From an uncultured Chloroflexota bacterium (GTDB lineage Bacteria; Chloroflexota; Anaerolineae; Aggregatilineales; Phototrophicaceae), in assembly GCA_937927665.1 (NCBI GenBank), contig CALBRY010000333.1, forward strand, positions 1-5,905: a stretch of 5,905 nucleotides of DNA. Reading direction: 5' to 3'. Within the stretch, counting starts at the first letter, position 1, and each line of letters starts with the position of its first letter. The translations under genes and the position numbers were made by a program. Under the pieces are notes generated by a model. That model made no database searches. It saw only the letters and a list, made by a program, of their open reading frames with translations, and was not told the origin of the DNA. Below, in pieces: positions 5,804 to 5,905 of the stretch.

Positions 5804-5905
5804 ATGTTGAGTTTTCTGAAAGAACGAATTCGTCAAAGCGGGTGGCTCTACCGCCCGATTCGGATGTGGCGCAGTCGCCAGCAGGAACAGGAATATCTCG
5901 CGCTG
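5804..5905 (+). CDS. N-terminal fragment of an unidentified protein (runs off the window)
   Basis: An ATG at 5804 opens a frame of 34 codons that stays open to the window edge. It begins 14 bases after the GT4 stop, with GAGG (5788-5791) as a somewhat distant ribosome site, so it is probably in one operon with GT4. The visible part, M-L-S-F-L-K-E-R and then an Arg/Gln-rich stretch, is basic and amphipathic. Such starts are seen in methyltransferases and glycosyltransferases of glycan loci, but nothing here allows assignment. Confidence 0.6.
   Translation, partial: MLSFLKERIRQSGWLYRPIRMWRSRQQEQEYLAL

Noticed and set aside
1..5905. CRISPR array, tRNA, rRNA or insertion sequence.
   Set aside because: No regularly spaced direct repeats beyond the peptide units, no cloverleaf-like segments and no transposase motifs or flanking terminal repeats were found by reading.

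Overview
The window carries six complete genes and one gene cut by the right edge. It looks like an accessory surface-glycan and peptide locus from a free-living bacterium. Base composition is moderately GC-rich. Start regions are often poor in Shine-Dalgarno sequence, and GTG starts are plausible for two genes. The pairing of an HPr-kinase-like ATPase with an S24/S26-type peptidase next to glycosyltransferases is, from memory, common in Chloroflexota (Anaerolineae-type) and similar genomes. That taxonomic guess is weak because no marker gene is present.

Left block, + strand (2-1728). A 78-residue Gly/Cys/Asn-rich peptide has a Lys-rich start and four evenly spaced Cys-x-x-Gly motifs. It is followed by a strong intercistronic hairpin, then an HPr-kinase-like P-loop protein, then a peptidase of the ER/SipW-like signal-peptidase branch (Ser/His/Asp) that overlaps the kinase by 20 bases. 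This reads as a substrate peptide with two candidate processing enzymes, so a RiPP-like or processed surface-peptide system is the most interesting hypothesis. No canonical RiPP cyclase, B1/B2 protein or transporter lies inside the window; any such gene would have to be to the left.

Middle block, - strand (4338 down to about 1749). A family 2 glycosyltransferase is followed, after a second hairpin, by a multi-pass Wzx/MATE-like polysaccharide flippase. The flippase gene converges on the peptidase gene, and a perfect 10-bp inverted repeat spans both stop codons.

Right block, + strand (4605-5905). A divergent intergenic region of about 266 bp has a possible extended -10 promoter and a small palindrome. 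It leads into a GT4-type glycosyltransferase with a symmetric four-cysteine insert. The GT4 gene is followed 14 bases later by the first 34 codons of an unidentified gene.

Together the glycosyltransferases and flippase would build and flip a lipid-linked glycan. The peptide, kinase and peptidase are either a regulated peptide product of the same locus or accessory genes that control or decorate it. Which of these is true cannot be decided from the window alone.
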